From NCBI GenBank assembly GCA_035549075.1, contig DASZRT010000087.1:1-64000 (forward strand): a stretch of 64,000 bases of DNA, given 5' to 3'. Below the pieces are notes generated by a model, which worked only from the letters and a program-made list of their open reading frames with translations, was not told the origin of the DNA and ran no database searches. Positions within the stretch are counted from its first letter, which is position 1. Every line of letters begins with the position of its first letter. The translations under genes were made by a program, and so were the position numbers. This DNA is from DASZFV01 sp035549075. GTDB lineage: Bacteria > Myxococcota_A > Polyangia > Fen-1088. This document shows, one piece after another, positions 23,991-32,498 of this stretch.

Positions 23991-25147
23991 GGTCGGTGGG
24001 GATCTTCACATACTCGACGCTCCCGCGCGGCAGCGTCGTGCACGCGGCGGCGCTCGCCGACGCGCTCGCCGACGCCGGTTGGGACGTCACGCTCTACGCG
24101 CTCGACAAGGATCGCCGTGGTTTCTACCGGCCGGTGCGCGCGAGGCTGCGCCTCGTCCCCGCGGCGCCCGCGCCCGCGACGACCAGCGAGCTCGTGAAGC
24201 TGCGGGCCGCCGAGCTCGCCGCCTACCTCGACGACCACGACGTCGCGCACGACGTCCACCACGCGCAAGATTGCCTCACGGCGAACGGACTTCTCGCGGC
24301 CCGCGCGCGCGGCGTGCCCGTGACGCTCGTGCGCACCGTTCACCACGTCGAGCGCTTCGAGAGCCCGCACCTCGCGGCCTGCCAGACGCGCTCGATCAAA
24401 GAAGCAGCGCTGTGCCTCGCCGTGAGCGAGACGGCTCGTCGCGACGTCGCCGCCACATTCGGCGTCGATTGCGACGTCGTCGGCAACGGCGTCGACGCGC
24501 GCCGCTTCGAGGCCGTCGACGCCGCTCGCCTCGCGGCGGTCGAGGCGCGCCTCGGCCGCGGCGGCCCCGTCGTGCTCGCCGTCGGCGGCGTCGAGCCGCG
24601 TAAGAACACGCTCCGCACCTTGCTCGCGTTCGCGAAGCTGCGCGCGCGTCACCCGGCGGCGCGCCTCGTGATCATGGGAGGGGCGACCGTGCTCGATCAC
24701 GGCGCCTACCGCGCGGCTTTCGACGATGCGCTCGCGACGCTGCCCGCTGACACGCGCCGCGCCGTCGTCGAGCTGGGCGTCGTGCCCGACGACGAGGTGC
24801 CCGCCGTCTACCGCTGCGCCGACGTCCTCGCGCTGCCGTCGGAGCAAGAGGGCTTCGGCCTCGCCGCGCTCGAGGCGATGGCGGCGGGCGTCCCCGTCGT
24901 CGCCTCGGCGCAACCGCCGTTCACCGAGTTCCTCGACGAGACGTGCGCCGTGCTCGTCGACCCCCTCTCCGTCGACGCCGTCGCCGAAGGTCTCTCGCGC
25001 GCGCTCGCCGATGCGCCTCGCTTGATTCACGGCGGCCGCGCCCGCGCCCGTCGCCACGGCTGGGACGCCGTCGCTGCCCGTCACCTCGCTCCCTACGAAA
25101 GGATCTCCGTCCATGCCCGAGATGCACTTCTCCGTTCGCTGGCCTGA
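23987..25147 (+). CDS. MSMEG_0565 family GT4-type glycosyltransferase
   Basis: A 386-residue GT-B glycosyltransferase of family GT4. The N-terminal part (GIFTYSTLPRGSVVHAAALADAL) is the acceptor domain. The donor domain has VLAVGGVEPRKNTLRTLLAF and the nucleotide-sugar motif LPSEQEGFGLAALEAMAAG (as SEQEGFGLAALEAMA), with the two Glu residues of the EX7E motif. Its GTG overlaps the preceding stop. The family is a regular companion of Nit1C clusters in actinobacteria and cyanobacteria; the sugar and acceptor are unknown. Confidence 0.88.
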   Translation: MRSVGIFTYSTLPRGSVVHAAALADALADAGWDVTLYALDKDRRGFYRPVRARLRLVPAAPAPATTSELVKLRAAELAAYLDDHDVAHDVHHAQDCLTANGLLAARARGVPVTLVRTVHHVERFESPHLAACQTRSIKEAALCLAVSETARRDVAATFGVDCDVVGNGVDARRFEAVDAARLAAVEARLGRGGPVVLAVGGVEPRKNTLRTLLAFAKLRARHPAARLVIMGGATVLDHGAYRAAFDDALATLPADTRRAVVELGVVPDDEVPAVYRCADVLALPSEQEGFGLAALEAMAAGVPVVASAQPPFTEFLDETCAVLVDPLSVDAVAEGLSRALADAPRLIHGGRARARRHGWDAVAARHLAPYERISVHARDALLRSLA

Positions 25148-25406
25148 CGGCGAGGTCACCCGCTGCTACTCGCCGTCGCTCGTCGTGCGCGACTACCTCG
25201 AGGTGGGCCGCGTCTACGCGCTCAGCGACTTCATGGAGCGCAGCGACACCATGCTCAACATCGGCTCGGAGCGCGTGCGCGCGAAGTACGGCTACGCCTG
25301 CTCGGCCGCGCTCGATCAACTGGGTGAGCTGCGCGAGCGCGCGCAGGCCTACGCCGCCGACGCCCAGGTCACCGTGACCGCGTTCGAAGTGCCCGAAGGA
25401 TTCTGA
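25113..25406 (+). CDS. nitG: MSMEG_0570 family nitrogen starvation protein
   Basis: A 97-residue soluble protein of the MSMEG_0570 family. It opens PEMHFSVRWPDG and has a conserved YSPSLVVRDYLEVGR and DFMERSDTMLNIGSERV. The function is unknown. It overlaps the end of the glycosyltransferase gene by 35 bases in another frame. The nit letter is given by analogy with Pseudomonas clusters. Confidence 0.82.
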   Translation: MPEMHFSVRWPDGEVTRCYSPSLVVRDYLEVGRVYALSDFMERSDTMLNIGSERVRAKYGYACSAALDQLGELRERAQAYAADAQVTVTAFEVPEGF

Positions 25407-25431
25407 GCCCGAAGGTTTGTAGGAGGACGTC

Positions 25432-26739
25432 ATGCCCGAGAACGAGAGCCGCTCCCAAGTGTCGGGGCGTTACAGCGTGGTCGTCATCGGCGGCGGTCAA
25501 GCCGGCCTGTCGATGAGCTATTGCCTCAAAGAGCGCGGCGTCGACCACGTCGTGCTCGAGAAGCACCGCTTGGCCCACGAGTGGCGCGAACGACGCTGGG
25601 ACACGTTTTGCCTCGTGACGCCGAACTGGCAATGCAACTTGCCCGGCTTTCCGTACAAAGGTCCCGACCCGCACGGCTTCATGCTCAAGGACGACATCGT
25701 TCGTTACGTCGAGGATTACGCGCGCTCGTTTGGACCGCCGTTGCTCGAGGGCGTGAGCGCGACGTCGTTGCGCGCCGCGCCTGGCGGCGGCTTCGCGCTG
25801 CAAACGACCGCCGGCGCCTGCCACGCCGATCAGGTCGTGATCGCGACCGGCGGCTACCACACGCCGTCGATCCCGCGCCTCGCCGAGCGCCTGCCCGAGA
25901 AGATCGTTCAGCTGCACGCCTCGCGCTACCGCAACGCCGCCGAGCTGCCGCCAGGTGGCGTGCTCGTCGTCGGCTCAGGCCAATCGGGCGCGCAGATCGC
26001 CGAGGACTTGCACCTCGCCGGCCGCGCCGTGCACCTGTGCCTCGGCAGCGCGCCCCGCACCGCGCGTCGCTACCGCGGTCGCGACGTCGTCGAGTGGCTC
26101 GAAGACATGGGCTACTACCGCATGTCCGTGCACGAACATCCGATGAAGGAACGCGTGCGCGCCAAGGCCAACCACTACGTCACGGGCCGCGACGGCGGCC
26201 GCGACATCGATCTCCGCCAGCGCGCCAAAGAGGGCATGCGCCTCTATGGCCGCCTCACCAACGCGCGCGGCACGCGCCTCGAGCTCGCCGCCGATCTCCG
26301 ACAAAACCTGGATCAAGCCGACGCCGTCGCCGAGAGCATCAAGACGTCGATCGACAAGTTCATCGCCGAGCGCGGCGTCGAAGCGCCGACCGAGGCCCGC
26401 TACGTCCCCGTCTGGGAGCCCACCGAAGAGCCGCGCACCCTCGACCTCGCCGAAGCCGGCGTCAGCACCATCATCTGGGCCACCGGCTTCCGCACGGACT
26501 ACGGCTGGGTCGAAGTCCCCATCTTCGACGGCCGCGGCTACCCCGTCCACACCCGCGGCGTCACCGCCGCCGAAGGCCTGTACTTCCTGGGCCTGCCGTG
26601 GCTGCACACCTGGGGCTCGGGCCGTTTCTCGGGCGTCGCCGCCGACGCGACGTTCTTGGCCGACGAGATCGCGCCGCGCGCGAGAGCCGGTCTTCCGATG
26701 CCCGCCGCCGGCCTCAACGAGCTCGCGCTGGGATCCTGA
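25432..26739 (+). CDS. nitH: MSMEG_0569 family flavin-dependent oxidoreductase
   Basis: A 435-residue flavoprotein monooxygenase-like enzyme. The FAD motif VVVIGGGQAGLSMSY is at residues 15-29, and the NAD(P)H motif VLVVGSGQSGAQIAEDL is near residue 180. An ATGFRTDYGW segment lies near the end. It resembles flavin-containing N-oxygenases more than classic oxidoreductases, so N- or C-oxygenation is a reasonable guess. TAGGAGG precedes the ATG. It is the last gene of the operon and converges with map 14 bases on, with no obvious terminator. Confidence 0.87.
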   Translation: MPENESRSQVSGRYSVVVIGGGQAGLSMSYCLKERGVDHVVLEKHRLAHEWRERRWDTFCLVTPNWQCNLPGFPYKGPDPHGFMLKDDIVRYVEDYARSFGPPLLEGVSATSLRAAPGGGFALQTTAGACHADQVVIATGGYHTPSIPRLAERLPEKIVQLHASRYRNAAELPPGGVLVVGSGQSGAQIAEDLHLAGRAVHLCLGSAPRTARRYRGRDVVEWLEDMGYYRMSVHEHPMKERVRAKANHYVTGRDGGRDIDLRQRAKEGMRLYGRLTNARGTRLELAADLRQNLDQADAVAESIKTSIDKFIAERGVEAPTEARYVPVWEPTEEPRTLDLAEAGVSTIIWATGFRTDYGWVEVPIFDGRGYPVHTRGVTAAEGLYFLGLPWLHTWGSGRFSGVAADATFLADEIAPRARAGLPMPAAGLNELALGS

Positions 26740-26753
26740 CGAGGCCAGCTTGC

Positions 26754-27521
26754 TCAAGCAGCCGTGAGCACGCGCGGGCCGTCGTCGGTCACGGCGACCG
26801 TGTGCTCGACGTGCGCTGAGAGGCTCGCGTCGGCCGTGACGACCGTCCAGTCGTCGTCGAGCATGCGAACCTCTGGGCGTCCGGCGTTCAGCATCGGCTC
26901 GATCGCGAGCACCATCCCCGGTTTGAGCCGCAGCCCCAAGCCCGCGCGGCCGTGGTTGGGCACGCTCGGGGGCTCGTGCATGGCGCGGCCGATGCCGTGA
27001 CCCACGAAATCGCGAACGATCGAATAACCGAGCTCCTCGGCGTGCCCCTGGATCGCGGCGCCCACGTCGCCGAGCCGCGCGCCCGGAACGCACGCACGAA
27101 TCGCGCGCTCGAGGCATTCCTGCGTGGCCGCGATGAGCGCGCGGGCCGGGGCGCTGACGATGCCGACCGCGACGGTGCGCGCGGCGTCCGCGCAATAGCC
27201 GTCCTTGTAACAAGCGAAGTCGATCCCCACGACGTCGCCTTCGCGCAGCACCTGATGCTGACTCGGGATGCCGTGAACGACGACCGTGTTCACCGAGGTA
27301 CAGAGCACGGCGGGGTAGGGCGGCGCCCCGCCCGGCGCGTAGCCGAGGAACGCCGAGGTCGCCTTCGCCCGCCGCAGCTCGCGCGCGGCGATCGCGTTCA
27401 GCTGCGCCGTGGTCACGCCGGGCACGCACGCCGCCTCGACCGCGTCGAGCACGGCCTTCACGATGAGGCCCGCCGCCCGCATCTTGGCCAACTCCCGCTC
27501 GCTCTTCAGGACGATTCCCAT
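26754..27521 (-). CDS. map: Type I methionine aminopeptidase
   Basis: A 255-residue cytosolic metalloprotease that removes the initiator Met. The five metal ligands are all in place: two Asp (GIDFACYKDGYCADAART), His (VGHGIGRAMHEPP), Glu (LAIEPMLN) and Glu (VEHTVAVTDDGP). The substrate His (VVHGIPSQH) is also there. The length is that of bacterial type Ia enzymes without an SH3-like N-terminal extension. It is monocistronic and convergent to the nit operon. Confidence 0.94.
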   Translation of the reverse strand: MGIVLKSERELAKMRAAGLIVKAVLDAVEAACVPGVTTAQLNAIAARELRRAKATSAFLGYAPGGAPPYPAVLCTSVNTVVVHGIPSQHQVLREGDVVGIDFACYKDGYCADAARTVAVGIVSAPARALIAATQECLERAIRACVPGARLGDVGAAIQGHAEELGYSIVRDFVGHGIGRAMHEPPSVPNHGRAGLGLRLKPGMVLAIEPMLNAGRPEVRMLDDDWTVVTADASLSAHVEHTVAVTDDGPRVLTAA

Positions 27522-27601
27522 GGCCCGATTTTAAGCAGGAACATCCGAGAGGTCGTCACATCTTCGCTCGCCGATCCGTCATGCAGGCACGGAGGGACGA
27601 C

Positions 27602-27955
27602 ATGAAGTACGTGCTGCTGGTGTTTCAAGGGACCACGCCGCTGCCTGGGACGGATCGCTGGAGGGCGCTGCCGGACGCGGAACAGAAGCAGATCTACGCG
27701 GACTACGCGGCGTTGAACCAGACGCCCGGGATGACGCCGGGCCTGCCGCTCGGGCTGCCCGCGGCGGCGAGGACGGTGCAGGTGCGCGACGGGAAGGTCG
27801 AGGTGAAGAGCGGCCCGTATCTCAGCGAGGGCGTCGGCGGATACTCCGTGTACGAGGCGGAGAGCCTCGAAGCGGCGATCGAGCTCGCCGCGCGCATCCC
27901 GGCCGCTCGGTTGGGCGGCGCGGTGGAGATTCGGCCCGCCGAGAAGTATTGGTAG
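27602..27955 (+). CDS. YCII/DGPF-related protein
   Basis: A 117-residue protein of the YCII-related (DGPF) family. It opens MKYVLLVFQG and closes with SGPYLSEGVGGYSVYEAESL and AARIPAARLGGAVEIRP. These proteins often neighbour ECF41-type sigma factors, as here; the next start is 15 bases after its stop. A function is not proven for the family. The ATG at 27602 follows GGAGG. Confidence 0.87.
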   Translation: MKYVLLVFQGTTPLPGTDRWRALPDAEQKQIYADYAALNQTPGMTPGLPLGLPAAARTVQVRDGKVEVKSGPYLSEGVGGYSVYEAESLEAAIELAARIPAARLGGAVEIRPAEKYW

Positions 27956-27969
27956 GGGGAGGCGCGCAG

Positions 27970-28854
27970 ATGACGAACGGCGACGATGGGCTCGCGAAGA
28001 CGTTCGACCAAAGCCGTTCGCATCTGCGCGCGGTGGCGTACCGAATGCTCGGCTCGGACGGCGAGGCCGACGACGCCGTGCAGGAGGCCTGGCTCAAGGT
28101 CAGCCGCGCCGACACCGACGGCGTCGCGAACCTCGGCGGCTGGTTGACCACCGTCGTCGCGCGCGTTTGTCTCGACATGCTGCGCGCGCGCCGCGCGCAC
28201 CGCGAGCAACCGTTGGAGACGGCCGCCGACGCGATGTCGGCGGGCTCGACGCCCGAGACCGAGGTCGCGTTCGCCGACGCGATCGGCCCCGCGCTGCTCG
28301 TCGTGCTCGACATGCTCGACCCTCGAGAGCGCGTCGCCTTCGTGCTGCACGACATGTTCGATCTGTCCTTCGAGGAGATCGCGCCCATCGTCGATCGCAC
28401 GCCGGCGGCGGCGCGACAGCTGGCCAGCCGCGCGCGACGTCGCGTTCGTGGCGCGCCCGCGCCCACGACGGACGCGCAGAGCCGAGAGCTGGTGAACGCC
28501 TTCCTCGCGGCGTCGCGCGACGGCGACTTCGAGCGGCTCCTCGCCGTGCTGTCGCCCGACGCCGTGCTCCGCGCCGACGCCACGGCCGTGCGGGTGGCGG
28601 CCGCCAATCAGCAGCACGGCGGGCCCATCTTGGCGCCGGAGGTGCGGGGCGCCGCGCAGGTCGCGAATGCCTTCAAGGGCCGCGCGGCGGCGGCGCTTCC
28701 GGCCTCGATCGACGGCGAGGCCGGGGCGGTGTGGGCCCTCCGCGGTCAGGTGCGCTCGGCGTTCGTGTTCACGACCGACGGCGGCAAGATCACCGGCATC
28801 GACCTCGTCATGGACGCCGATCACCTAGGCGCGCTGAACATCGAGATGGGATGA
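27970..28854 (+). CDS. ECF41-type (SigJ-like) sigma factor with SnoaL-like C-terminal domain
   Basis: A 294-residue sigma factor. Region 2 (FDQSRSHLRAVAYRMLGSDGEADDAVQEAWL, quoted in parts RSHLRAVAYRML and DDAVQEAWLKV) and region 4 (DLSFEEIAPIVDRTPAAAR) are followed by about 100 residues of SnoaL-like fold. This layout defines the ECF41 group, where the C-terminal domain takes the place of a separate anti-sigma factor. GGGGGAGG lies seven bases upstream of the ATG. The YCII gene directly upstream fits the usual ECF41 context. Confidence 0.88.
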   Translation: MTNGDDGLAKTFDQSRSHLRAVAYRMLGSDGEADDAVQEAWLKVSRADTDGVANLGGWLTTVVARVCLDMLRARRAHREQPLETAADAMSAGSTPETEVAFADAIGPALLVVLDMLDPRERVAFVLHDMFDLSFEEIAPIVDRTPAAARQLASRARRRVRGAPAPTTDAQSRELVNAFLAASRDGDFERLLAVLSPDAVLRADATAVRVAAANQQHGGPILAPEVRGAAQVANAFKGRAAAALPASIDGEAGAVWALRGQVRSAFVFTTDGGKITGIDLVMDADHLGALNIEMG

Positions 28855-28932
28855 GGTCGAGTTGGTGCTACGATCGAGTTGCCCGTGAATCGACGTCTCA
28901 GCGAAGACGTCTCGCAGGCAGGAGTCGTCGCC

Positions 28933-29694
28933 ATGAAGGTTCTCCCCGCGCTCGTCCTGTCAGCTGTGACGTTCGGATCTCAGCTGGCGCAGGCCCAAGA
29001 AGTTGGTTCCACCCCGCCCAACACGTCGAACGCGCAGCCGCCCACCGCCGCGCCCGGTACGCTCCCTCCGCCACCTCCCGCGGACGTCCCTGAGCCGCCG
29101 CAGCAGCAGGTTCAACAGGCTCAACCCGAAGCCGTTCCCCAGGCCGCGGAGCAGGCGCCGACGACCGGCCAGTGGGTCTACACGCAACAGTACGGCTGGG
29201 TCTGGATGCCCTACGGCGACCAGTACACCTACGCCCCGACTCAAACCAACGCCTACCCCCAGGAGTACGTCTACTACCCGACCTACGGCTGGACCTGGGT
29301 CGCCGCGCCGTGGGTGTTTGGATGGGGCATTTCCCCGTACTGGGGCATCTACGGAACGGCGCACTTCGGCTGGTACGGCCGGCTGACCGCGGGCGGATGG
29401 CACGGCTACAACGGCGGGTACGGTTACCGCGTCGGCGGTGGCTACGGCTACCGCGGCGGCTACGGCTACGGTCGTCCCGCCTACGGCGGCGGATATCACG
29501 GCGGGTACGCGGCGCCTCGCGCGGGCTACAGCGGCGGCGGGTGGCGTGGCAGCCCGAGCGGTGGCGGTTGGCGCGGCGGCAGCAGCGGTGGCGGGTGGCG
29601 CGGTAGCCCGAGCGGCGGTGGATTCCACGGCGGTGGCGGTGGATTTCACGGCGGCGGTGGATTCCACGGTGGCGGCGGACACGGTCACCGCTGA
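28933..29694 (+). CDS. Secreted Pro/Gln- and Gly/Tyr-rich protein
   Basis: A 253-residue exported protein. A signal peptide with cleavage after QAQ is followed by a Pro/Gln-rich linker of about 60 residues. Next comes a Trp/Tyr-rich domain (QWVYTQQYGWVWMPYGDQY, PTYGWTWVAAPWVFGWG). The last 110 residues consist of Gly repeats with Tyr, then GGGWRGSP and GGGFHGG units ending His-rich. The tail could bind metal or form a cell-surface or matrix layer; this is inferred from composition. AGGAG precedes the ATG by eight bases. Similar Trp/Gly-rich proteins occur across myxobacteria with no assigned role. Confidence 0.75.
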   Translation: MKVLPALVLSAVTFGSQLAQAQEVGSTPPNTSNAQPPTAAPGTLPPPPPADVPEPPQQQVQQAQPEAVPQAAEQAPTTGQWVYTQQYGWVWMPYGDQYTYAPTQTNAYPQEYVYYPTYGWTWVAAPWVFGWGISPYWGIYGTAHFGWYGRLTAGGWHGYNGGYGYRVGGGYGYRGGYGYGRPAYGGGYHGGYAAPRAGYSGGGWRGSPSGGGWRGGSSGGGWRGSPSGGGFHGGGGGFHGGGGFHGGGGHGHR

Positions 29695-29699
29695 CGCGA

Positions 29700-30398
29700 T
29701 CAGTGCACGAGCGAGGCGGGGAACGCGGCTTCGACGAGGTGACGAAGCTCCTTCCTCGCGCTGCCGACCTGCTCGTTGATGCGTAAGAGATGCCGCTCGA
29801 TGTCGGCGTACCTCGGCGCCGCTGCGTTCTGGTAGCGTCCGATGAGGTACGCCGACGTTTCGATCACGGCCAGCGTCTTGCCGACGGCGAGCGAGGCTCG
29901 TCGCGCCGTGAACCAGGTGACGTCGGTGCCCCCGGGCCCGCCGGAGCGGGGCGCACCGGGCTCCGGGGCCAGGACGAGAATGGCCATCTCGAGATCGAAG
30001 AGTCGTCCCAGCCCCTCCGTCACTCTCGCCGGTGTTCCCGGGGTTGCAAAGGCCTTGGCCATCTCCGTCAGACGATGGCGCACCCGCGCGATGAGGATCG
30101 CCGATTCCAGGGGCGGCATGCCCGCCCATCCCTGGCGCCCACACTCGATGCGCGCGTCGAACCAGGTGCGATCATGCGGACCGCGGAGGAGGGTACCGAC
30201 CCACCTCTCGAGGTCCAAGCTCGATTCGACACCATCCTGCGATTGAACCAACTGCGCAGCGAGGACGCGTGCTTCACGCAACAGCGTGGCGAGGTCCACC
30301 TTGGCTCGATCGTGGAGCGACGTGAGCGCGGCGCTCACGTCAGCGTCGAGCGCGACGTGCAGGCGCAAAATGTCGAGAACGTGCGTTCCTTCAAACAT
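29700..30398 (-). CDS. Protoglobin-like sensor protein, proximal His absent
   Basis: A 232-residue helical protein resembling the globin-coupled-sensor (protoglobin) domain. Its central part (WVGTLLRGPHDRTWFDARIECG, in parts LLRGPHDRTWFDAR and ECGRQGWAGMPP) matches the E-F-G helix region of that family. At the place where protoglobins have the heme-ligating His, this protein has Gln or Gly, so heme binding is doubtful. The C-terminal part is a further helical bundle without output domain. The ATG overlaps the end of the CheB-like gene, so they form a coupled pair. The assignment is by fold-level similarity only. Confidence 0.55.
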   Translation of the reverse strand: MFEGTHVLDILRLHVALDADVSAALTSLHDRAKVDLATLLREARVLAAQLVQSQDGVESSLDLERWVGTLLRGPHDRTWFDARIECGRQGWAGMPPLESAILIARVRHRLTEMAKAFATPGTPARVTEGLGRLFDLEMAILVLAPEPGAPRSGGPGGTDVTWFTARRASLAVGKTLAVIETSAYLIGRYQNAAAPRYADIERHLLRINEQVGSARKELRHLVEAAFPASLVH

Positions 30399-31044
30399 CG
30401 CTGACCGGTGCGAGCCGCGCCAGACCGTCGGCGCGCCGACAGAGCGCCGCGATTCGAAGCGCGAGCTCGGACGCCGGCGCGCACACGTCGACGTCGACGG
30501 ACTGGAGGGCGTGGTTCGGCATGCTCGGACACTCCGCCTCGGCGGCGAGCTGAACGAGGACCATGCCCCCCGCGCGCTTGATCGCGACGACACCCTCCGC
30601 GCCGTTGCTGCCCATGCCGCTCAGGACGACGGCGACGGCGCGGGCCCCGAACGACGCGGCGACCGACTCGAAGAGCGCCGTCGCCGACGGGCGATGGAAG
30701 CGGATCCTCGGCCCGCGCGCCAGCTCGAAGACGTCGCTCCGAACGCGCAGTTGCCGGTCACCCGCGGGCGCGACGTAGACGCATCCCGCGGCGAGACGCT
30801 CGCCGTCGACGGCGTCGACGACGGGGACGAGGACGCGCTTTCCGAGGATCTCGACGAGGTAGCTACGCTGGTCCGGCGGACGATGGGTCAGCACGATCAC
30901 CGCCGCGTCGAGCGGGGGGCGTAGCGCCTCGACGATCTCCCTCAGGGGGGTGAGGCTCCCGCTGGACCCCACGATGACGACCACCCGATTGGGCCCGTGG
31001 ATGGGACTGACCTTCGCGGCACGCATGATCTCCGCCGTTGCCAT
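30391..31044 (-). CDS. CheB-like methylesterase, single domain, altered active site
   Basis: A 217-residue protein matching the catalytic domain of CheB chemotaxis methylesterase, without a receiver domain. The active-site regions are VGSSGSLTPL (Ser), VLTHRPP (His) and LSGMGSNGAEG. In the last, the usual Asp of GMGxDGAxG is replaced by Asn. The deamidase/esterase activity may thus be weak or lost. No MCP, CheR or CheA gene is in the window. It shares an overlapping stop/start with the globin-like gene downstream, suggesting a common sensory function. Confidence 0.75.
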   Translation of the reverse strand: MATAEIMRAAKVSPIHGPNRVVVIVGSSGSLTPLREIVEALRPPLDAAVIVLTHRPPDQRSYLVEILGKRVLVPVVDAVDGERLAAGCVYVAPAGDRQLRVRSDVFELARGPRIRFHRPSATALFESVAASFGARAVAVVLSGMGSNGAEGVVAIKRAGGMVLVQLAAEAECPSMPNHALQSVDVDVCAPASELALRIAALCRRADGLARLAPVSDV

Positions 31045-31240
31045 CGGTGTGCCACCGGATCAGTCGTCGCGCGCGGCTCGCCCGAGCGAACGACCGCGAA
31101 GGCTTTGCGTCGGGACGCGCCCGTGCAGCGTGAATTGCGCGCGTGTGCCGGCTGGGACAATGGTGAGAGCCGACGTGCCACGAAAGGATTCCCGGCCGTT
31201 CGATCGTTTCGCCGCTTCGGGGGTCGGCTAACATCGACCC

Positions 31241-32074
31241 GTGACCGAGCCGGTTCCTTCGGACGAACAGCTCCTGGCGGAGGCGCGCGCGGGCGCCGCG
31301 CACGCGCTCGAGGCGCTCGTCGAGCGGCACCAGGCGCAGGTGTTCCGCTTCGGGATGAAGATGTGCGGCGATCCCGAGGACGCCAAGGACGTCCTGCAGG
31401 AGACGCTGCTCGCGATGGCGCGTGGCATCCGGGAGTTCCGCGGCGCGTCTTCGCTGTCGACGTGGCTCTACACGATCGCGCGGAGCCACTGCATCAAGAA
31501 GCGGCGTCGCAGCAAGTTCGCGCCCGACGAGGAGCAATCCTTCGACGCCACCGGCGCGGAGAGCGCGCGGGTGGCGGCGCCGGGAGACGCGCCCGACGAG
31601 GAGCTCGCGGCCAAGCAGGTCGCGCGCGCGCTCGAGGACGCGATCGCCGGTCTCGAGCCCGCGTACCGCGAGGTGCTCCTGTTGCGCGACGTCGAGGGCC
31701 TGACGGCGCCGGAAGTGGCGGAGGTCGTGGGCGCGAGCGTCCAGGCGGTCAAGAGTCGCCTGCACCGCGCCCGCCTCGCGGTGCGAGAGCGTCTCGCGCC
31801 GCTGCTCGGCGTTGCGCCGACCGCGGCCGTCTCGTCCGGCTGCCCAGACGTGCTGACCATGTTCTCGCAGCACCTCGAGGACGAGATCAGCGCCATGCAA
31901 TGCGCCGAGATGGAGCGGCACCTCGAAGGCTGCGCCCGCTGTCGCGGCACCTGCGAGACCCTCAAGCGTACTCTCGCGCTCTGCCGGACGACCGGGACCG
32001 CCGCCTCCGTGCCCGCCGCCGTTCAGGCGTCGGTCCGCACCGCGCTGCGCGCGTTTCTCGCCGGGAGTGCTTGA
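31241..32074 (+). CDS. ECF sigma factor fused to a zinc-finger (zf-HC2) domain
   Basis: A 277-residue protein. Region 2 (HQAQVFRFGMKMCGDPEDAKDVLQET, quoted as FRFGMKMCG and EDAKDVLQETLL) and region 4 (LEPAYREVLLLRDVEGLTAPEVA, as YREVLLLRDVEGL) are followed by an anti-sigma-type zinc finger with HLEGCARCRGTC near residue 225. In most systems the zinc-binding anti-sigma is separate; here sensor and sigma share a chain, so control may be intramolecular and redox-linked. A thioredoxin gene follows 43 bases on, which fits. Confidence 0.87.
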   Translation: MTEPVPSDEQLLAEARAGAAHALEALVERHQAQVFRFGMKMCGDPEDAKDVLQETLLAMARGIREFRGASSLSTWLYTIARSHCIKKRRRSKFAPDEEQSFDATGAESARVAAPGDAPDEELAAKQVARALEDAIAGLEPAYREVLLLRDVEGLTAPEVAEVVGASVQAVKSRLHRARLAVRERLAPLLGVAPTAAVSSGCPDVLTMFSQHLEDEISAMQCAEMERHLEGCARCRGTCETLKRTLALCRTTGTAASVPAAVQASVRTALRAFLAGSA

Positions 32075-32117
32075 ACCCTTTTCCGTCCGCGCGGCTCTCA
32101 TTCATCAGGAGGCCAAG

Positions 32118-32498
32118 ATGGCGATCGTGACCGTGACGCAAGAGACCTTCCCCGAGACCGTAAAGAGAGGAATCGTCGTGCTCGATTTCTGGGCGGCGTG
32201 GTGCGGGCCATGCCGCGCGTTCGCGCCCGTCTTCGAGGCGGCGGCGCGGCGGCACCCCGACGTGGTGTTCGGCAAAGTCGACACGCAGGCGGAACCCGGC
32301 CTCGCCGCCGCCTTCGACATCCGCGCCATCCCGACGCTCATGGTGGTCCGCGACGGCGTGCTGCTGGGGGCCTTCCCCGGCGCGATGCCGGGCGCGCGGC
32401 TCGACAAGCTCGTCGATCAGGTGCGCGCGCTCGACATGGCCGACGTGCGCCGAAAGCTGGCCGAGGCCGAGCGCGCCTCGGGGAAGGAGGCCGCCTGA
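32118..32498 (+). CDS. Thioredoxin-family protein
   Basis: A 126-residue cytoplasmic thioredoxin with the active site WCGPC (DFWAAWCGPCRAF) at residues 31-35 and the cis-Pro in AIPTLMV. It has an extra C-terminal helix of about 20 residues rich in Ala and Glu. AGGAGG lies six bases before the ATG. It is downstream of the ECF-zinc finger gene and its stop overlaps the next start. Confidence 0.92.
   Translation: MAIVTVTQETFPETVKRGIVVLDFWAAWCGPCRAFAPVFEAAARRHPDVVFGKVDTQAEPGLAAAFDIRAIPTLMVVRDGVLLGAFPGAMPGARLDKLVDQVRALDMADVRRKLAEAERASGKEAA

Noticed and set aside
26740..26753. Terminator between the nit operon and map
   Set aside because: Only 14 bases separate the stops and no inverted repeat is visible.
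29400..29694. Possible CRISPR or DNA-level repeat in the Gly-rich gene
   Set aside because: The repetition comes from Gly codons and short peptide repeats; units are of unequal length without spacers.
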